From NCBI GenBank assembly GCA_036925085.1, contig JAUPFP010000002.1, positions 11,375,607 through 11,439,606 of the forward strand: a stretch of 64,000 bases of DNA, given 5' to 3'. The translations under genes and the position numbers were made by a program. Source of the stretch: Brachycybe producta (taxonomy: Eukaryota; Arthropoda; Diplopoda; Playtdesmida; Andrognathidae). This document shows positions 20,474 through 32,937 of the stretch, piece after piece; positions within the stretch are counted from its first letter, which is position 1; every line of letters begins with the position of its first letter. Below the pieces are notes generated by a model, which saw only the letters and a list, made by a program, of their open reading frames with translations, was not told the origin of the DNA and searched no databases.

Positions 20474-20700
20474 TAACTGTTATTGATTTCATTTAACAAT
20501 TTTATTTCGAATAATTGACCACCACCTGTGTGAACTTGTTTGTCACACATTATTTCTGTCCATTGAGGCTTAACTGGACAATGGTCAGCCACATCAATCA
20601 AATTGATGGTTCTTTTTTTTTTTTGACAAAGAGTTTTTTTTTGTAAAGAGGTGGAAGATTCATATATTTTAAAAATGGTTTTATGAACAAGTAATTTACT

Positions 20701-21030
20701 AGAAACTAGAAAGAAAGTGTTTTAGATACTAGAAAGGTTGCTCAATCACTTAGGGTTGTGTATTCTTAATGATTACTTAAAAGTCAAAGGTAGTGCTAAA
20801 CTCATGAACTTTTTAATAAGTTTAGCACGAACTTTGACTTAAAAACCATTAAGAATAACGATACTTAAGGTTATTTTCATGTTAATATATCTTTCAAAAT
20901 AGCGTTTTGGTTTAAAATTAGGTAATTTTCTAACACATAAAAAAAGAATATATTTTGAAAGATATATCCATTATCCAACATGAAAATAACTGTTAAGTGA
21001 TTGAAATTACTCTTCTAGTTTCTAAAAAAA
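20701..21030. repeat. family E element with nested family J palindrome
   Basis: The left arm is GTGTTTTAGATACTAGAAAG and the right arm ends CTCTTCTAGTTTCTAAAA. The J palindrome at 20760-20857 (TATTCTTAATGATTACTTAA / AACCATTAAGAATAAC) interrupts the left arm. Confidence 0.8.
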
Positions 21031-22383
21031 AACCCTTTTTGTAAAAGAAAAATACTTTCATAATTTTAAACGGGAAAATCATGAATCCAAATAGGGAGAG
21101 AATTTTAAGAGAAAAATTGAAGTTTGTTGGGGTCGCGACTCAAAGTTGTATGAAGGAGAGGGAAGGAGGTGGTGGGCTCATAAGCGGGGGGGGGGGGGAC
21201 CCAAAGAGGAATATCGAAGACCTGAAAAACAGGTTTTGATGTTGAGGAGGGGGGTTTCTTGATCTTCTTTGAACCTGTTGTGGTTTTTTTTTTTTCGTTC
21301 TTTTTTTTTACTGTTGATTTTTGTCTATGTTATGGAACCTTTTGTATTGGGACACAAGAGAAAGAAGGTAATAATAATAATGTGTTTTCGGACTTTCAGG
21401 TTAAAAAATATAGAAGGGGGGTTGAATAGAAAGATAGGGGTGAAACTCAAGGTATATGAAACAAGGTAACCAAATAACAGAAGAAAAATATCCTCTCTTC
21501 TTCTGTATAACATGAAAGAAAAACCGAGAATCAGGTTTGTGTTCCTGTTTTTTTTCTCTTCTTATTTTGCTTTAAAAAGGGGAGTTGAAATAAAGATAAC
21601 TTACATAGAATTCAAGAGGTAAAAGCATTTACCTGAATTGTATCCCGTTTTGTACATATATTTTTTGGTTATAATCCGCCGCCGCCACCACCAACCACTT
21701 TTTTTTCCCTACCTTGTTCCGAACTGCGTCCCCATATGTAAGTCTTATTATACAAATGAATGTATTTTTTGTATTATGGATATAATAATAATAATAATAA
21801 GTAAAAACCCTCCTTCTCCTCCCCTTTTTCTTCTTTAAAAAAATACCTTTTCTCTGTCTCTGAATCTAATGAATATAAAAATTCTAAACAGCGGGAGATT
21901 AAAAGATTTTGATCTTTTTTTCGGGTATTTTTTGTGTTTAAAAAAAAGAGTAAGAAAACGTCCTCTTTTCTAAATTTGGGATCCTTTTTCTTTTTTTGCT
22001 TGAAATTTCATGTGTTTTTTTTTGCATCTAATGTAATTGGTGTGCGTGTGCCAACTGAGCCCCGTCGAACTGACCCACAACTACCTCTGAAGTTACACAC
22101 AACAAAAATCGTGATGACCGACTTCGTTATATGAAAACAAACACAAATAAATGAAAAGACATGTAATTTTTTTTTTGGTTGTTGTCCGAGGCCACACCCT
22201 ATGTTACTGTTTTTATTATTTTCAAAACAACAACAAAAAATGTATCTGAAAACATAAAAGTTTGCTCTGAATTTTTTATTAAGTTAGATTGGAGGAATCT
22301 CACTCAAATAATTAATAAGTATATCCTCAAATGCAATTGGGGGGGGGGGGGGGGGGGTTTAGAAGTCAAGAAATATAGAAAAA

Positions 22384-22523
22384 GGTAATAATGGGTGCAA
22401 TCGGAAACTAAAAACTTTATGGTGTCTTGAATTTAGATGGGTCATTTGATTGGCGCAATCAAATGACCCGTCTAAATTCTTGACACTATAAAGTTTTTAG
22501 TTTCTGATTGCACCCATTACCTT
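22384..22523. repeat. long hairpin with arms of about 65 bases
   Basis: GGTAATAATGGGTGCAATCG opposes CTGATTGCACCCATTACC. The inner arms GGGTCATTTGATTG and CAATCAAATGACCC meet at a four-base loop. Mismatches are very few. Confidence 0.92.
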
Positions 22524-24659
22524 TTATAGACCAGTGTGGCTCAAACTTTAGTCTGCGAACTACTCCGGTGGTCCACAGGTGGGATCAGAGAGAGGAAAAA
22601 AAATATTTTTACACGCATTAACTTGTCAGAACGGAAGTTATAAAACGCAAACAAAACTGGTTAAAGTTTTCTAAAAGGAATTTCCGGATGTGCTTGATTT
22701 TTGCCATTTTCTTCTCAAATATGAGGCTATAAAAGGTGCGTAGAATGATGTAAACATGACGTTCTACTGTACATCTGGCCTTCAAACTGAAGGGAACCAT
22801 TTTCAATTTAATCTTAAGAAAGCAAAGTATGTGGATTAGATGATTGCTTTCTTGAGAAGTGTAGGTGGCGCTAACGTGTTTCTCAGACACGGTTTTTTTT
22901 ACATGAAAATTTCTATTTAAAGTTTTGCCTAAGAAATCATTAGGAATATCCTAAGATTCAATTTTTGAAGGAAATTTCAGGCTTAAGTGCAAATAAGCGT
23001 AACTTTCAACAGCGTTTTAGTAATTATTGTTGCTGGTGACACTACACTAGCGCCACTGCCTGCAGTTGTGGGCACCAAAATGGTAACATAACTGGATGTT
23101 GTTGCCTTTTGTCTCATAATTTATTAGAAACTAGAAAAGTAGATGCAATTTGGTTAACATGTTGCCTCATAACAAGCAGAATAACAATAATATCTAAGTA
23201 AATATAAATTGAAAGCGCCACCTGGTATTAATTTCTACAAATAAGTATGCAATGTAAACGCATCATGAAACGTTTTGTTCTCTGAAAGAAATTTGTTTTG
23301 AAAGGTTCTTTTTGGATACAACGACCTTAGCAGACACAAATGTCACTTAGATTTCAATGAGGACATGATGGATTGATGCCCCTAAGGTGTATTCTGTACA
23401 TACTCAAAGGACTTATAAGGAGGATTGGAGGTGGGCGGGGGGTAAGGAGCCCTTTCACTCCCCTACCTCTGCCGAACATCAACATTTTCTTACAAACTTA
23501 CACACTTTTTACCTCAATTCCAACACCTTTTCGTCAAAAAAATAAAAGTGGGGGGTAAAGAGGATTTTGGGCTGTTCTTTAAAATATCCAGTTCTAAATT
23601 GGATTCACCTATACGTTTAGTGGTCCTTCAATGGGTTTAATGAGGACCTCCAAACTAGTTGAAGAATTTACGAAGTTGGGATTAGATCAGATTTTCAATA
23701 AGGAAGGGCCCCCCCCCCCCCCGGACGGGCGAGGGGGGGATATAACAAGGGACCCGTTTAGCCATATTCTGGCTTCAGGGAATCGAGATGTTGGTGTTAT
23801 GAGGTGGGAAAGTGCCCTAAACTCCTTATTAAGTGGAGGGGGGGGGGGGGGGGGGAACAGTTTAGTTTTTTTTACTCCTGTTGTTCCCTCTAGCGGACAA
23901 TTGGTACAACTTTAGTGTAGGGTTTTTTTTTGCTTCTCTTTCTTCTGAAATGATAAATTAAGTCTTTTGACTTTTAAATATGTTTGTCTAAAATTATCTT
24001 TTTAAGGTTCTTTCGGTGTCTGTGTGACCAAAGAGAAAGAGAGGGAAAAGTAAGAGAGTAGAATAGTAAAAAAAAAAATTACCTGTCGATTTTTCACAAT
24101 TACCTGTTTAGCATTTTAAAATGAACTTTCTTGTTGTTGGACTCTTGATGATGAGATCTAGAGAAAGAAAGAAAGAGAGAAAACGGTTGAATATTTTATG
24201 TAAATGATAGCCGTTAGTCGACGATGAAAGATAATTAATCACGGCTCAGCATGATTACAAAAGTTGCTTCTTTTTTTTACCATTCTACTTTTTTCCTCGT
24301 ATTTCATTTTTTTTTGTGTATTGGACTTTTACAGAGTGCTAACAAAAAAAAAGGAAAGGGTTAAGTTGATAGCGCTTCTAACATTTCGAAGAAAACTTGA
24401 GGTCCAAATTCAAGAAGGAAGCTTAGGCCTTGTTTCCATTAGGGTGAAATTTTTCACCCTGTAAAAAATTTCAACTGTTGAAAAATAACAGTGTTTCCTA
24501 TGGACAAGTGAGCTAATATGCACATGTCTATTAGTTGAATAATATAACATCAATTCCAAAAAAGCGCAAATATTCGCCAAAAAAGAGGTTGAAAAGAAAG
24601 TTGAAATCAAACCAACTTTTGTTTAAATCTTCTTTTTTGGTGAATATTTGTACCCTTTT

Positions 24660-24853
24660 ACAGGCAATTAGAAAACGGGGTAAACAGACGTTTTTATGAC
24701 GATTGGCAACTTCTAATTGGTTTGTTGTGTGGTTCGACGTTGAAAAGGGCGGAGCATGTGACGTCAGACTGCATAACCAACCAATTAGAAGTTGCCAGTC
24801 GTCGTAAAAAGGGCAGAGCCAACGTCTGTTTATCCCGTTTTCTAATTGCCTGT
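24660..24853. mobile_element. family A palindromic MITE, copy A6
   Basis: The ends ACAGGCAATTAGAAAACGGG and CCGTTTTCTAATTGCCTGT are perfectly inverted. The inner CTCCGCCC segment is deleted on the left only. Flanks GTACCCTTTT and GTACTTTTTT are similar. Confidence 0.9.
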
Positions 24854-25917
24854 GTACTTTTTTTCTTCAATTTCTCATCATTTCTGGTAAATTAATGTAT
24901 TTTAATTAGTTGTAGGATATATTTTAACTATAGTTTTATAGAAAAATAACGCCGTTAAAAAGCTGAAACAACAAAGTTTTATGTATAATAAATAACCCTA
25001 AATTCGCGATCAAATGTGATTAAGTCCACTTTTATTTTGATTTATTAAGGGGCAAAAAAAGGAAAATTCCAGTAATTCTACAAGTTTTTTTTAAAAATAA
25101 TTTTCAGACATGTGAAAAGCAGAAAAGGATTATATTTTCCATTAGTTTTTAACTTGTTTTAGGGGTTAGAAAGGGGTCCCTGGTTTTTTTTGCACTGAAA
25201 TTAATCTTTTTCAAGTTCTCAGAAATTATTTTTTAATTTTTATTTTTTTGCTTTTTCTTAACTTATCTCATTTTAAATTCCATCATCTCGAGAAATGCAA
25301 TTATATTATTTATAAGATAATAATTTTGCACCCGTGAATTTCAAATTTTCTTTTTTTTTGGGGGGGGGGGGGAGTTGTGTGTTTTAGAACACCATCTGGT
25401 GTTCAGTTATAGCATTAATTTTGTATATATATCTCCCATCTACCCCTCTTTTAAAGTGTGACTTTTGGGGAGGGGAGGGGGAGGCATCTGTGAAATGTCT
25501 TTCAGTTTGTGGTTTTTTGGTTCATTTGTTTATGTTTTAAATAACATTTTTTTTTTCAGTTTGGACCAACTTTTTTTTGGGGGAAATTTAGCTTATTTTA
25601 AGTTAAAAGATTCCCGCGATACAAACAAATGTGCCATAACTTACAAAAAAGTTTACACAATTGTTTAGAAGTTTTTTTTGTTCTTTGATGGTTTATGTTA
25701 GTAAAAAAAAATAATAAGTCACGAAATTAGGACAATAGAATTGAAATTCATTTAAAAGAAATAATTTAACCCGTGTATAAATGCGGCATGTTTTAAACTC
25801 GATTTTATTTTAGGGTTGCAAATAATCGCAAAAAAAAATGTATTTATCGAAATACTTGATATATCGATATTTTTTTTCAAATATTCATATTCATTTTATA
25901 TCAGAAAAAAAAATATC

Positions 25918-26140
25918 GGAACAGACTAATCGTAGGTCACTCAGTGACCTTTACTTTAGAACTTTTTTTTATATCGGTGATTAGGCGTGGTTACGTTAAA
26001 TTAAGCTTGTTGTAACTTGTAAGTGGTCTGGGGGGTGGTGAGCCCCACCCCAGAGTGTAAAAAAGTGTAGGTCACTGAGTCACCCTACAGTTCAAATCTA
26101 AAAGTATAGGTCACCTAGTGACCTATGGTTAGTCTGTCCC
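25918..26140. repeat. region of GGTCACTNAGTGACC palindromes
   Basis: GTAGGTCACTCAGTGACCTT, TAGGTCACTGAGTCACCCTA and TAGGTCACCTAGTGACCTAT occur in sequence between AACAGACTAATCG and GGTTAGTCTGTCC, which are themselves inverted. ATCGATAT-rich sequence lies on both sides, so it is probably nested in a P-type element. Confidence 0.65.
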
Positions 26141-26405
26141 AAAAATATCGAAGAATCGATATATATTTCATTAAATTTTATGATAAATATTATGAGTTAA
26201 CTCATTAATCAGCTAATAAAATTTATTCAGAAAAATTGATTTATTTGATATATATTTTTATTCATTTAATTGTTAATGTTCATATTTATCCAAATATAAT
26301 AATAAATCAAAAATAAAACTAATTATAAATCAAGACAAATTACACAAACAGAAGTAATGAAATTTTAATTGTACAGTAGAACGTCGTTAGCTGTATATAG
26401 AGGTG

Positions 26406-26419
26406 GTGCCATCTATTGG
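26406..26419 (-). promoter_or_regulatory. CTCF-like core motif, one mismatch
   Basis: The reverse complement CCAATAGATGGCAC matches CCASYAGRKGGCRS except at the fourth base. Confidence 0.25.
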
Positions 26420-26496
26420 CCACACTTAAATCCGCCGATAAAATTTGCGGCGTGGCGCAGCCAAAAGTTCATAGGCGGCGACAGCCACTTCTAATG

Positions 26497-26980
26497 ACAG
26501 GTAATTAGAAATCGGGACAAACAAAAGTTGGCTCCGCATTTTTTATGACGACCGGCAACTTCTAATTGGTTTGTTGTGTGGTTCGAAGTTGAAAGGGGGC
26601 GGAGCATGTGACGTCAGACTACATAATCAACCAATTAGAAGTTGCGTTCGTCATAAAAAGGTCGGAGCCAACTTCTGTTTGTCCCGATTTCTAATTGCCT
26701 GTCCCTCCACTGGTCAATCAATGGTCACTAATGGTAGAAAATATCCCTTTCTCTTGAGTAAGGCAAAAAATAATGGTTTTTTTTGTAATAAGAAAAAGAC
26801 GGTTTAGAGGCTAGAATTCTCAAAAGTTACTCTAAAACTTATGGCTTCTTAGCTAATCCTTTAGATTGCAAAAGGGCAGAGAATGTGACGTCAGACTACA
26901 TAGCCAACCAATTAGAAGTTGCCGTTCGTCATAAAAAGGTTGGAGCCAACTTCTGTTTGTCCCGATTTCTAATTGTCTGT
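26497..26980. mobile_element. composite family A element carrying captured flanking DNA
   Basis: The exact 9-base direct repeat CTTCTAATG lies at 26488-26496 and 26981-26989. Inside are a complete palindromic A copy (26497-26702), then about 170 bases (26703-26873) that match 3088-3256 immediately right of A1, then the right half of another A copy ending AATTGTCTGT. The segment therefore moved as one unit and brought along non-A sequence from a site like A1. The junction with the terminal half copy shares AAAA. This resembles transduplication by Mutator-like elements. There is no transposase frame. Confidence 0.85.
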
Positions 26981-27135
26981 CTTCTAATGTTGATTAGATG
27001 ATTGCTTTCTTAAGAAGACGACCACATGCTGTTTCCGGACGCATGTCAAAGGCATAATTGTTGCTATTGAAATAATAATGAAAATCGACTCGAAGAAAAA
27101 AAAGGAAGTGTAGCCTACTTTTTAGTGATTATTAA

Positions 27136-27149
27136 CCGCTAGAGGGCAG
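27136..27149 (+). promoter_or_regulatory. CTCF-like core motif, one mismatch
   Basis: CCGCTAGAGGGCAG matches CCASYAGRKGGCRS except at the third base. Confidence 0.25.
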
Positions 27150-28344
27150 AGTAATTTATATAGAAATTAAATAAGTTTAATTATAATAGGAATATAGATT
27201 TTCTCATCACTTATGACACTTTTAAATTAATATTGCTATTTGAAAGGGCCACACAATGGCACTTATCAAAAATATTTAGTTTGAAAAGAAATTAATTGCT
27301 GCCACCATTTCTTATGTATCATGACACGAATCAACGTTTTTTTTTATTAACCTTTTTTTGTGTGTCTTTCTTGATACATAAAATGTTTTGTAATTTTTCA
27401 AATCATGAAATTTTTTTTTTGGCAGGTGAATTTTTCAATATTATATATTTTAACAATTTTATTACTATTTTGACGCGTTTGGCGTGTGTTCGTTCTAATG
27501 GTAAAAAGAGGTGAAATGGGGGGGGGGGGGGGGTGAAAGTATGGGAGGTAGAAAATGGTGGCCAATCAGTTTCCTGAAATATGTCGGTAGGGGGCGCCTT
27601 GTCAATATCTCAGCATGTTATCTAGAAACAGGAAAAGATAAATCATGAAATTCATGAATACATAATAAAAACTTATTAAGACACAAATAGATTTTCAATA
27701 TTATATTATATGAATCTTGGTTGTGATGACGACATCGATGGCGGCGGCCATTTTTTATTATTATTTTTTTTAAAAAAAATTAGTTGTTCAAAATAGATAG
27801 AAGAAAGTGGACAGCTGTCCTTAAAAAGCCATTATTTAGTCTGGAATTATTATTTGGGACCTCTTGTCAGGTTTTCCGGTTTCAATGATGCATTTGAAAA
27901 TTCAGGATTAACAACAAAAACAGGTGCATAACTTATCATGTTAGGATACATTGTGCTCATTAAAATTGAAATACAAATTCTGTTTATTAACAATCGTTTG
28001 CTGTTTTCAACTAAGGGCATAAATTCAAGAAGGAAACATGAAATGCTCTGGTCAAGTCTACGTGGCTTTGTGAGTCATGTTAATGTGGCCTTATTATGGC
28101 TTTACTTTAATGCATATGGAAACAGTGTTGGCACAAAATGGCGTTAAATCGCCATTAATTAATTAATTTTGAATTGTCTTTGTCATTATTGAATTTGAAT
28201 CAGAAAAAAAAATTGGGCCTGTGGCAGAGGGACAGGTCCAATGACAGTATGCGAGAAATACATTGTCAAACCCTGAAGATATAATAAACCCAACAAATCA
28301 CACAGTTGAAACGGAAATTTTTATTCAAAAAGCAAATTTGAAGT

Positions 28345-28581
28345 TTGTTAAAAACTAGAAAGTGTAATTGTGAATATGCGACAAGTATTTTTTTTTGAGG
28401 ATATCGTTTAAAATAAACTTTTTATGTTTATTTTACAACATTTTTTTTCAGTAAATAAAACAATAATACAAAAAAAAAATTGCTCATTTATTCCAACTTC
28501 CATTTAAAAAAAAAGTTTATTTTGAAAGATGCCGTTAGAATACCACTAGTAACACATTCACCTACTATTCTAGTTTATAAT
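28345..28581. repeat. family E palindromic element, diverged
   Basis: GTTAGAAACTAGAAAGT on the left and AAGTTTATTTTGAAAGATGC with ATTCTAGTTTATAA on the right. Confidence 0.65.
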
Positions 28582-28814
28582 GCATAAGATTTGTTTGCTT
28601 CTAATAGGCAGTTTAAGTGAAGTTTGCTTTTAGGGCCTAAATAACAAATATCGAACTGACGCAAAAGATTCGTATTTTAGATTAAATTGTTGTTTGTCCA
28701 GTGGTGGCGCCACCAGACAAAACACCCATTACAAGCAATATAATGATATAGATAATGGTGCATTTATTTGTATAGGACATTTACAATATTAATATGGACA
28801 TATACCCTGAATAT

Positions 28815-28970
28815 GTTACTGTCAATCTGCATATTGCCTAGGCAATCTGCAAAACAACCAACCTGCTAATGAATATGAAAAATTCAACACCTAAAATGTA
28901 TTGAATTTAGCAGATTCACTAGCAGGTTTGTTGTTTTGCAGATTGCCTGATTCCGCAGACTGACAGTAAC
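28815..28970. mobile_element. family B palindromic MITE B1
   Basis: GTTACTGTCAATCTGCATAT opposes CCGCAGACTGACAGTAAC. GGCAATCTGCAAAACAACC and TTGTTTTGCAGATTGCC are inner arms, and TTCAACACCTAAAATG lies near the loop. ATAT lies on both sides. Confidence 0.85.
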
Positions 28971-29427
28971 ATATATATATATATATGGCGATATGATGCT
29001 AATGATAAAAGCCTCAAATGTTGCACAGTTTTGAAATCTCCAGTTTCATTCATTTTTATATAGATAGAGATACGATTACGTAACGAAATATCCCTGTTTC
29101 TATTCTCTTTTGATGATAGTATAGGTTTTTTTTTCGATATTCATTACTCAGGTGCAAAATACAGGTGCCTTGTCATGTTACAGATAAGAATTGCTTGTAA
29201 TACAAGTTCGGTAACACGATATTGAAAGTATATTCCACACTACAACTATATTATTGGAGGGAAAAAAGGGGGAGGGGGGTTGGAGGTGTAAAAGAATTAA
29301 AAGTGTTTGTATTGTTGATACAAATATGGGAAAAAAAGGGGTTGTTTAGAGAGTATAAGGATGGAGGTTCTCAATATTATGGCTCCGGTCAACTATACCC
29401 TGATTATGATGATTATTGTGGTTTTTT

Positions 29428-29541
29428 ACAGGCAGTTAGAAATAGGTGAAAACTTCAGTTGGCTCCACCCTTGTTGTGACGACTGGCAACTTCTAATTGG
29501 CTGGTTATGAAGTCTGACGACACATGCTCCGCCCTTTTTCA
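29428..29541. mobile_element. half copy of family A
   Basis: It starts ACAGGCAGTTAGAAATAGG and stops after ACATGCTCCGCCC, at the centre of a normal A element. The right half is missing. Confidence 0.85.
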
Positions 29542-29691
29542 GATTGACTTGTTTTAGTCATTTTGCACACTGTTTTAAAACTTTGCAAAATGACTATTGT
29601 ATTTGCAGAATGGTTAAAATTCCATTTTAGATAACATATTTTCATATTCGGTTACCATTTTGCAAATTTTTGTTCTCTTGTGTGTTGCAGT

Positions 29692-29898
29692 ACAGGCAGT
29701 TAGAAATCGGGACGGACTTCAGTTGGCTCCGCCTTTTTATGACGAACGGCAACTTCTAATTGGTTAGTTATGTAGTTTGACGTCACATGCTCACGCCCTT
29801 TTCAACGTCGAACCACACAACAAACCAATTAGAAAGTTGCCGGTCGTCATAAAAAGGGCGGAGCCAACTGAAGTTCGTCCCGATTTCTAATTGCCTGT
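29692..29898. mobile_element. family A palindromic MITE, copy A10
   Basis: The ends are ACAGGCAGTTAGAAATCGGG and CCCGATTTCTAATTGCCTGT, and the element is palindromic throughout. The flanks GTTGCAGT and GTTTGCAT are similar but not identical. Confidence 0.9.
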
Positions 29899-30511
29899 GT
29901 TTGCATTGCACACTTTTACTGGTAAACACTATAAGGAATAGGTAGAAGGATGGACACCTGCACTTTCCAGTCTTTTAAATTCCTCTGGGTTTTGCGTGCA
30001 ACTAAAGCCCATCTCTCATTTCGTTACGGCGCTTTCGTTTTTTTTATCTTCTTTCCCCTAACAATTTCTCAAAAGGCTCAAAATCAATAAGTTGATTGGC
30101 TGGCCTTCTTCCTTCTACTTCATATACCAAGTGAATAAACAATAAAATATTCACATGTTTGATCTGTCCCTTGAGTAGTTGTTTGTGCCAGAGGTTGGTC
30201 GGATCAACCCCCTTCCTTCCTTCATCCTCCATTTCTTCATCCGCCTCTACCTTGCAAATATATCAATAATATAATCCTCCAATAAATAAATTTATAAAAC
30301 AAACTTAAGAGGTGAACCTGTCCAAAGACAGAAGGAGTCAGGGAAGAGGGATATATTGCTAACATTCATTTTACAATTGAAAAACTTGAAACATTAAAAG
30401 TTTCCCCGAAATTCTAATTTGTTAGCTAGCGATCAGCAGTATACTCAGTTATTGCTTTATTATAGCTAAGTATATAAGGAGGCAGACAGTTATAGTTTAG
30501 AAAATATGTAT

Positions 30512-30672
30512 GTTGCTGTAAATCTGCATATTTCCTAGGCAATCTGAAAACCAACCACAACCTGCTAGTGAATCAGCAAATTTCAATACATTTTAGGTAT
30601 TGAATTTTGCAGATTTACTAGCAGGTTGGTTGTTTTGCAGATTGCCTAGACAATATGCAGATTGACAGTAAC
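30512..30672. mobile_element. family B palindromic MITE B2
   Basis: GTTGCTGTAAATCTGCATAT opposes ATATGCAGATTGACAGTAAC. The inner arms and loop are as in B1. Confidence 0.85.
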
Positions 30673-30695
30673 GTGTATAAATAATAATGTAAAAC

Positions 30696-30901
30696 ACAGG
30701 CAGTTAGAAATAGGTCAAAACTTCAGTTAGCTCCGCCCTTGTTATGACGACTTGCAACTTCTAATTGGCTGGTTATGAAGTCTGACGTTGAAAAGGGCGG
30801 AGCATGTGGCGTCAGACTTCATAACCAGCCAATTAGAAGTTGCCAGTCGTCATAACAAGGGCGGAGCCAACTGAAGTTTTGACCTATTTCTAACTGTCTG
30901 T
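30696..30901. mobile_element. family A palindromic MITE, copy A12
   Basis: The exact 9-base direct repeat ATGTAAAAC lies at 30687-30695 and 30902-30910. The ends are ACAGGCAGTTAGAAATAGG and CCTATTTCTAACTGTCTGT. This copy gives one of the clearest target duplications for family A. Confidence 0.95.
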
Positions 30902-32083
30902 ATGTAAAACTGGGGTGCATTCAGTTCCTGAGCACTTTTGGAAACTGCTGAAACAGTTTTGATGTGCTTAGGATCTGAACGCCAATTAATTAAAAACTGC
31001 TCTAAAGGAGCAGCTCGACGAAGAGCGCTTGAACGAGCCCCCGGGGGGGGGGGGGGTGGAAGTCAGGAAAGCTTTGAAAACAACAATCCCAGCAGTTTGT
31101 AGATTGTAAAACCGTTGCGTTCCAGACAGAGACAGACAGATTGAGCTTGGTGAGCTTTTTATTATTAATGGTTGATTTGTCAGCCATGTTTGATGATGAA
31201 ATAAAATGTTTCAAATTTAATATATATGGCTGTAGTTCCATTATATTTATATTTTTTGGTTATGTCCTCCCCCCCTTTTTTTGCTTATCTTTATTTCATG
31301 GAATTTCATACTGTTTATAAACAGTAATACGATCCAATATATTGAATGGGTTGTTATAGAGAGAGAGAAATTGAATGGCTGCGTGTGAGGTTGCCATTAA
31401 AAAAAAAACCACTGCTCAACTCTGCTATTCCAATCTAGATAGGAAACAAACAAATAGGCTTTTCGAATATATATCTGTCTATTATTCAGGCTTTAAAATA
31501 AACAATCCCAACAAATATAAACGTAAAAAATGTGACGTCACAGCTCAACAACAATGGTGGCGCTTCTTCCCCCAGTTCTAATCAAAAGAACTTTCTAGTT
31601 TTCAACTTTTTTTTTAGAAGTAACAAGAGAAATACAGATAGTGAAGGCCTTCTTGGAGCTCAAGAAATTATTTCTCAAAAAAATATTTGTGAAATGAAAA
31701 CTAGAATTCTATTCCTAATGTTTTGTTCCCTAAAGCTCAACAAAACCTCTAAAATGAAAATTCTGAAATAATGAACGCTGTCTAGTGAAAGTATGTGGCG
31801 GCCATCTTGAATAAGACGTTTGCAGTGCATTTTCACATGGTCATACTGCCACAGTGCTGCCAGTTGTTTTTAGAGTTTTCTCTTTTGAGAACTCTGAATT
31901 AATGTTAAAAACATTATTTCAGAACCTTCTGTAAAGGGCAGGGTTTTAGAAGTAAAAAGTACTAAAAGCCATCATTTCAGAAGGTTTTGTTGAGCTCTAT
32001 GAAGGCAAACAGTGATTAAGTGTATTTATCAGAGAAACTAAATGAGTAAAATTAGATTTTTCATGTTGAAAAATCTTTAAAAA

Positions 32084-32575
32084 CTAGTGGGGTAACCCAT
32101 CATAAATGACGGGAGCAAAATTCACAGGCAATTGTGCCCAGCATTAGAATTTCTTTTCCTCCGCCCTTTTATGCCGTCAGACCATGTAACAAATCCAATT
32201 AGAAATTGATGACGTTCATAAAAGGGCTGAGCAAAAGAAATTCTAATGCTGGGCACAATTGCCTGTGATAAACTGTAGTTTAATTTTGCTACTATTATCC
32301 CCTCCCCTTTTTATACTTGAAAGAGAAAATGAGTTTTTCATTTTCTCTGGTGTGCGCATGCGCGTCGTTTGTTCTTTTTTTACTCCTTTCATTTCAATTT
32401 CAGTCCCCCCCCCCCCCACTTTTTCCTTCCTCCACGTTTCTCTCTCCCCTTCTACACTTTCCAACCTTTTCCCTTCTCCAATTTAATATCATGGGATTCT
32501 GGGATGGGGGGAGAGTGCAACATATACATTGTACAGCGTTAATCACTCACACACACAGACCTGGCTTAATATAAA
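32084..32575 (-). mobile_element. Helitron-like element I3, reverse orientation
   Basis: Read on the - strand it ends ATGATGGG, TTACCCCA and CTAG followed by host T, and it begins near TTTATATTAAGCCAGGTCTG. The polypurine interior and GCGCATGCGCAC match I1. A complete C element sits at 32124-32266. Forward-strand open frames here are polypyrimidine translations of the element. Confidence 0.78.
32124..32266. mobile_element. family C MITE C3, passenger in I3
   Basis: ACAGGCAATTGTGCCCAGCA opposes TGCTGGGCACAATTGCCTGT. It has the same neighbours as C2 (AAATT on the Helitron 3' side, GATAAACTGTAGTTTAATTT on the other). Confidence 0.88.
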
Positions 32576-32937
32576 CAAAAAATGTAATTTGTGTCTTGTG
32601 TTTTTGGTGTAGTGGGTTAGTGTCTCAGGCAACTTGAGTCCAAATATTTCAGAAGGTGGCAATGGACAAACAAACAAACAAATTATGAAGTTAAATAAAA
32701 ACGAGTAAAAATGAAGATTCTGTTAAAACCGAAATTATAAACTATGATCAAAATCCATTATAAACTGTGCAGTCCTTGGAACAGAATTGATTTGATTGTC
32801 GTCGTCCTTGTCAGTTGACTTGAGTGGACTAAATACACCTCTTAAACATCGTTTCCACTTGTACTTTCTGAGTACAGACTCATGAGTCATGAGAAAGGCA
32901 ATAAGAATTATGTATGCTTCTTGAGAAATCAAGGTGG

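Noticed and set aside
28815..28970. Family B palindromes considered as microRNA precursors
   Set aside because: At least three dispersed copies with the same ends (also 30512 and 62918) make a mobile element the simpler explanation.
32259..32574. Overlapping open frames with RENEFFIFSGVRMRVV-type peptides, also seen at 15659-15913 and 17374-17695
   Set aside because: All three sites are copies of the same Helitron-like element, and the peptides come from its polypyrimidine strand; none resembles Rep or helicase.
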